The position numbers and the translations under genes are program-made. Below, piece after piece: positions 60,346-64,000 of a stretch of 64,000 nucleotides of DNA. The DNA comes from Atherinomorus stipes (taxonomy: Eukaryota; Chordata; Actinopteri; Atheriniformes; Atherinidae). The notes below the pieces were generated by a model, which did no database searches, was not told the DNA's origin, and saw only the letters and a program-made list of their open reading frames with translations. Within the stretch, counting starts at the first letter, position 1; each line of letters starts with the position of its first letter. The stretch is taken from positions 163,501-227,500 of the forward strand of contig JALJCO010001435.1 of assembly GCA_023101725.1 (NCBI GenBank), in the 5' to 3' direction.

Positions 60346-60809
60346 ATAACTCAAATCTTAGCAAGTATATTTTTCTAATTTCTAATCAAAATATCTCATC
60401 ACACTCAAAATAAGAGAAAGAGAAACATTTCAGTGAGACATCTGAACTTGTTTTACGGTAAGGCAATGCATGTACAGTATTTCAAGAAATCTTATCAAGA
60501 ACATTTTGCTTACTGTATGCCATTGGCAGAATTTTTTGCTGACATATTACAAGCAATTACAATTTAACTTATTTTACTGTAAGAGTAGCCAAGATTTTTT
60601 TTGCTTGTAATGTACGGTAAGAAAAAACTGCTTCCAATGGCGTAAGCAAAATTTTCTTGATAAAATTTCTTGAAACAAGATGCATTGCCTTAAAACAAGT
60701 TATATCTCACTGAAATGTTTCTCTTTAGGCAATTTAGTTTTATTTTGAGTGTGATGAGATATTTTAACTAGAAATTAGAAAAAATATACTTGGTTAGATT
60801 TGAGTTTTT
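60346..60809. mobile_element. Long-arm foldback MITE
   Basis: AACTCAAATCTTAGCAAGTA at the left mirrors CTTGGTTAGATTTGAGTT at the right. Arms of about 200 bp include ATCTCATCACACTCAAAATA and its inverse, and GAGAAACATTTCAGTGAGA and its inverse. The loop is about 50 bp. Confidence 0.88.
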
Positions 60810-60814
60810 GTAGG

Positions 60815-62165
60815 GAAAGAGTGATTGTTTGGCGTTCAGTAAAGCAGTCATTGCTTACACCTGTGAGGACAGAGTCTAAGGTCTAAAGTGTAGCATTTAT
60901 ATGGTTGTGTTTAAAATGGGAAATCAAGTTACTTCCTGATAGATTTTTGTATGTTAGGTAGAACATTGTGTCTAGTTATCCTGGATGTAAAACTTACATA
61001 GTGCAGTTTCTGAGCCTCAGGATGCCTCTGGACAGTGACGGCTCAAAATGCGCATAGTGAATATTGCTGTGTCATCAAAACGAGTCAGAAACGCATATTT
61101 TTAAGGTCTAAAAGTTACGTTGTGTGTCTTTAAATGTGGCCAAGGACAGGTGGGTCTTTAACCTGGATTTAAAGAAAAGAATATAAAACAGGAAAGAAGC
61201 ACCTGAGGTGTCCTGAGTTAAAATGTAACTAAATCAAACATGCATTAAGTTAAACTCTGAATTAATAAAACTATTATAGGATTTTCTAGATTTTCATAGA
61301 TGTAAATATCACGCAGATTATGGCTCATATGAGCTTCTTAGTCTGATCTGATTTCTGCTAAACCAGTCTCAAAGCTCTGTGGAGAGACAACCAGACAATA
61401 ACAGCCTCCATCTCTCCGACATCCCACCGTCATGTTTACACCTCCCCAGCAGAGGAGCCTCCCGGTCTCAAGGAAAAGCTCCTGACGCTCACCTCATTTC
61501 ACGATGTATCTGACTGTAATATAATTAAGAGCAGAGCTCTCCTCATGGTTGCAGTCTGTGCACATTCCCTCATTATAATCCCCTGTGAGTAAAACCCATA
61601 TGACCTGTATTGCTCATCTCCCATGTCACGCCAGAATTATAATAATTTTCCTCCACATGACGGGTCCGGGTGCCGTTTGGCCTCCGATCATGAAGCTCCT
61701 CCATCTGTATGCTGACCCGACCCCAACCCTAGCCATCCCCCAGCCTGCACACACAGTCAGGATGCAATGAAAAATCCAAGCTGCTCACTGTCCCAGAATC
61801 GCTTATTCAGCCTTTGTGGTCATAAATATATGAAAAATAGTTATTTTACAAAACGATTGCATGTTAAGTCTGCGACACAAGTCAGAGCAAAGGTCAAATT
61901 TATTTATAGTTTAAGTTTTCTGAATAATATTAGACTTTAGAGCAGATGGTTGCTGCTGAGTCATTCATTTTGCACACAGTCGATATCCTTCATGGTTACT
62001 TATAAGATATACACCGTTGTGAGTTTGATGATTAAAGCAAGTTCATTTCCATATTTAACCCTTTCATGATTAGTGGTCATACAGTGGAGGTCTATTTAAA
62101 AGCTGTTTTCTAGTATATTCATGGGTGGGAATGATATACAGTATTTAGAAAGTAGCCTCTTCAGT
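60815..62165. other. Intron 8 stretch with no recognised element
   Basis: Searched for the next slc1a7 exon (expected to encode TATAASIGAAGIPQAG-like sequence); not found here or elsewhere after 56511. Confidence 0.4.
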
Positions 62166-62174
62166 GGACATTAA

Positions 62175-63062
62175 AGGAATAGTACACCCACAGAATGATG
62201 TGCCTTCATTTTCTACTCACCCTCATGCTGAGCAAGACTCTAGAGCACTTTTTTAATATCTTAAATGCAGCTGGAGATCGGACAGGTTTTTGTTTTCCCC
62301 CAACTTTCATATAATAGGATTCACCGGCGACTGAACCAAAAAGGTCCATAAAAGTCCACAAAAACTTGTCAATATTCCTCCATACTGCTCGTCCAATGTA
62401 ATCCAAGTGTCCTGAGCGGGTAGCGTCCAGAATTTACTCGAAACGACATCATTTAGTATATTTTTATGGCCTGAACAGTTGCACATGTTGCTGCCACAAA
62501 GTGCGCCCATGTGAGTTCAAGACACTACAGAAGCCGCGGCAGACGAGATCGCACGTTCTCTTTTTCTTTCTTTCTTTGTTTTAAATCAATAGCCAACCTC
62601 TCTTGTCTTTGTCCACAGCTCGTTCGCTCTTAGCACAATGTCAACAGCGAATTTCTTCTTCTACGCTTGCATTGTTGGCAGAGTAGGCGCTGAACGCCGC
62701 AGCTTCCGTAGTGTCACGAACTCACAGGGGCACGCTTTGCAGCAGCTAGATGTTTTACTGTTTAGACTATAAAAATTATACTAAATGATGTCGTTTCGAG
62801 TAAATTATGGTTGCTACCCACTCAGGACACTTGGATTACATTGGACGAGCAGCATGGAGGAATATTGACAAGTTTTTTTGGACTTTTATGGATCTTTTTG
62901 GTTCAATCGCTGGTGAACTCCATTATATGAAAGTTGGGGGAAAACAAAAACCTGTCTGATCTCCGGCTGCATTTGAGATATCAAAAAAGTGCTCCAGAGT
63001 CTTGCTCACCATGAGGGTGAGTAGATAATGAATGCACATCATTCTGTGGGTGTACTATTCCT
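62175..63062. mobile_element. TTAA-flanked long-arm MITE, family T4
   Basis: Termini AGGAATAGTACACCCACAGA and its inverse TCTGTGGGTGTACTATTCCT, each flanked by TTAA (62171-62174, 63063-63066). Arms of about 290 bp are close inverse copies as far as ACGACATCATTTAGTATA. It is 888 bp. The open frames in the arms are mirror by-products, not genes. Confidence 0.92.
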
Positions 63063-63139
63063 TTAATGAGTCATACAATACATAAGTAAATAAATTATAT
63101 AATTCAACACATATGCATTCATTTTAATTACTAAGTTTG

Positions 63140-63441
63140 TAGGCTGGGAAAAAATACTGATACACTGAAATATCGTGATATTTTCATATGCTATTATCAT
63201 ATTGATATTTAAAAACGTGGTGTCAATCTATTTTACTATTAAAATCTCGTGAGATTTCATTATTCAGTCAAGAAATCTCACGGGTTTTCATTATCCTACG
63301 AAATCTCGTGAGATTTCATTGGTAAAATAGATCAATATCACATTTTTGAATATCTATATGAAATCTGTATATGAAAATATTGCGATATTTCAGTGTATGT
63401 ATATTCGATATTCGATATTCGATATTTTTTTCCCAGCCCTA
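63140..63441. mobile_element. hAT-type MITE with near-perfect 8-bp TSD
   Basis: TAGGCTGGGAAAAAATAC and its inverse ending TTTTTTTCCCAGCCCTA, with subterminal CACTGAAATATCG repeats. Flanks TAAGTTTG (63132-63139) and TAACTTTG (63442-63449) match at 7 of 8 positions. The interior repeats AAATCTCGTGAGATTTCATT. Confidence 0.8.
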
Positions 63442-63496
63442 TAACTTTGCCTCAGTGATAAACAGGAAAAGTAAGTAAATAAACTTTATCTTTATA

Positions 63497-64000
63497 CAGT
63501 TGCAATCAACATTACTCAACTCCCACTGCAAATGAGGTTTACTGGTAAAATGTACAAATTAGCAACTGTTCGCGATAACCAAATCAAACAAGATTTTGAA
63601 TAGCTCAACACAACTAAAATTACAAGTGGTTTCTCCTAATTCAGCACAAAATGTCACTTTTAAGGACCGCTGCAGTCTCAAAATTATTCAGCCCCTGCAT
63701 AGGATTCCTCACGGAGTCCACATTTTCAAATCAAGTGTGGTCTCAAGCAAGTGGTCAAAGAACCAACGTGTTAAATCCAGATATTCACGCTGCTTTCCAT
63801 GTTGGCAGATAGGAGGTAATAGGGACTCGGTCCGCTTGCAATGGCGGCGCCGCAAGATGTCGCAACACACAAAACGCTCATCAGATTAGTCTATGGATAA
63901 GCAGTATGTCTGGAGGAGGAAGACTGAAGCATCCTGCCAACAGTGAAGCATGGTGGTGGCTCAGTGATGCTCTGGGCTGCTTAGCTTCCTCTGGCCCTGG
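63497..64000 (+). mobile_element. Second Tc1-like transposon, left part, runs off the window
   Basis: The terminus CAGTTGCAATCAACATTACT follows TA at 63495-63496, and an inner direct repeat TGCAGTCTCAAAATTATTCA lies near 63672. At 63940-64000 the transposase block LPTVKHGGGSVMLW can be read. Between about 63780 and 63900 unrelated GC-rich sequence replaces the transposase N-terminus, so the copy is rearranged. Confidence 0.75.

Noticed and set aside
62206..62510. Minus-strand open frames of 66-67 codons
   Set aside because: They fall in the left arm of the TTAA MITE, and the same words appear in the right arm. Not protein genes.

Overview
This 64 kb window looks like nuclear DNA of a ray-finned (teleost) fish. 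The reasons are one vertebrate-type gene with small exons and GT-AG introns, an AT-rich background, and a dense load of fish-type transposons (Tc1, hAT, L2-like LINEs, many MITEs). No tools were available. Family assignments come from reading the sequence and from remembered knowledge of the protein families.

The only host gene I can support is slc1a7 (EAAT5, the retinal excitatory amino acid transporter), on the + strand. Eight coding exons are visible: 9226-9366, 21455-21534, 43745-43960, 48918-48960, 52522-52753, 52883-52982, 55658-55890 and 56317-56511. They encode about the first 413 of roughly 560 residues. The last exons must lie beyond position 64000. All splice phases agree. The one exception to an intact frame is exon 7, which is one base short of its expected length. 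This shifts the frame at about 55695 and puts a TAG stop at 55701-55703, so the locus is either pseudogenised or carries a one-base sequence error.

Layout: 1-8600 is upstream DNA with an L2-like LINE (about 4880-5816), a CpG-rich stretch and a TTAA-type MITE. 8600-9225 is the probable promoter and 5' UTR. The introns (12.1, 22.2, 5.0, 3.6, 0.13, 2.7, 0.43 and more than 7.5 kb) are full of mobile elements, often nested. Several are well bounded by target-site duplications: hAT-type elements with perfect 8-bp duplications (10021-10623, 29253-30326, 35209-36293, 37417-37624, 44904-45116), a solo LTR with a 5-bp duplication (38175-38851), a fish repeat with a 12-bp duplication (11268-11663), and six TTAA-flanked MITEs. 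Six copies of a Tc1-like MITE and two Tc1-like transposon fragments are also present.

I see no tRNA, rRNA, CRISPR or operon-like features and no second host gene. I found no convincing undescribed multi-gene system. The most useful observations are the slc1a7 frameshift, the set of TTAA-inserted MITEs that share a TTAAAG start, and the layered nesting of elements.
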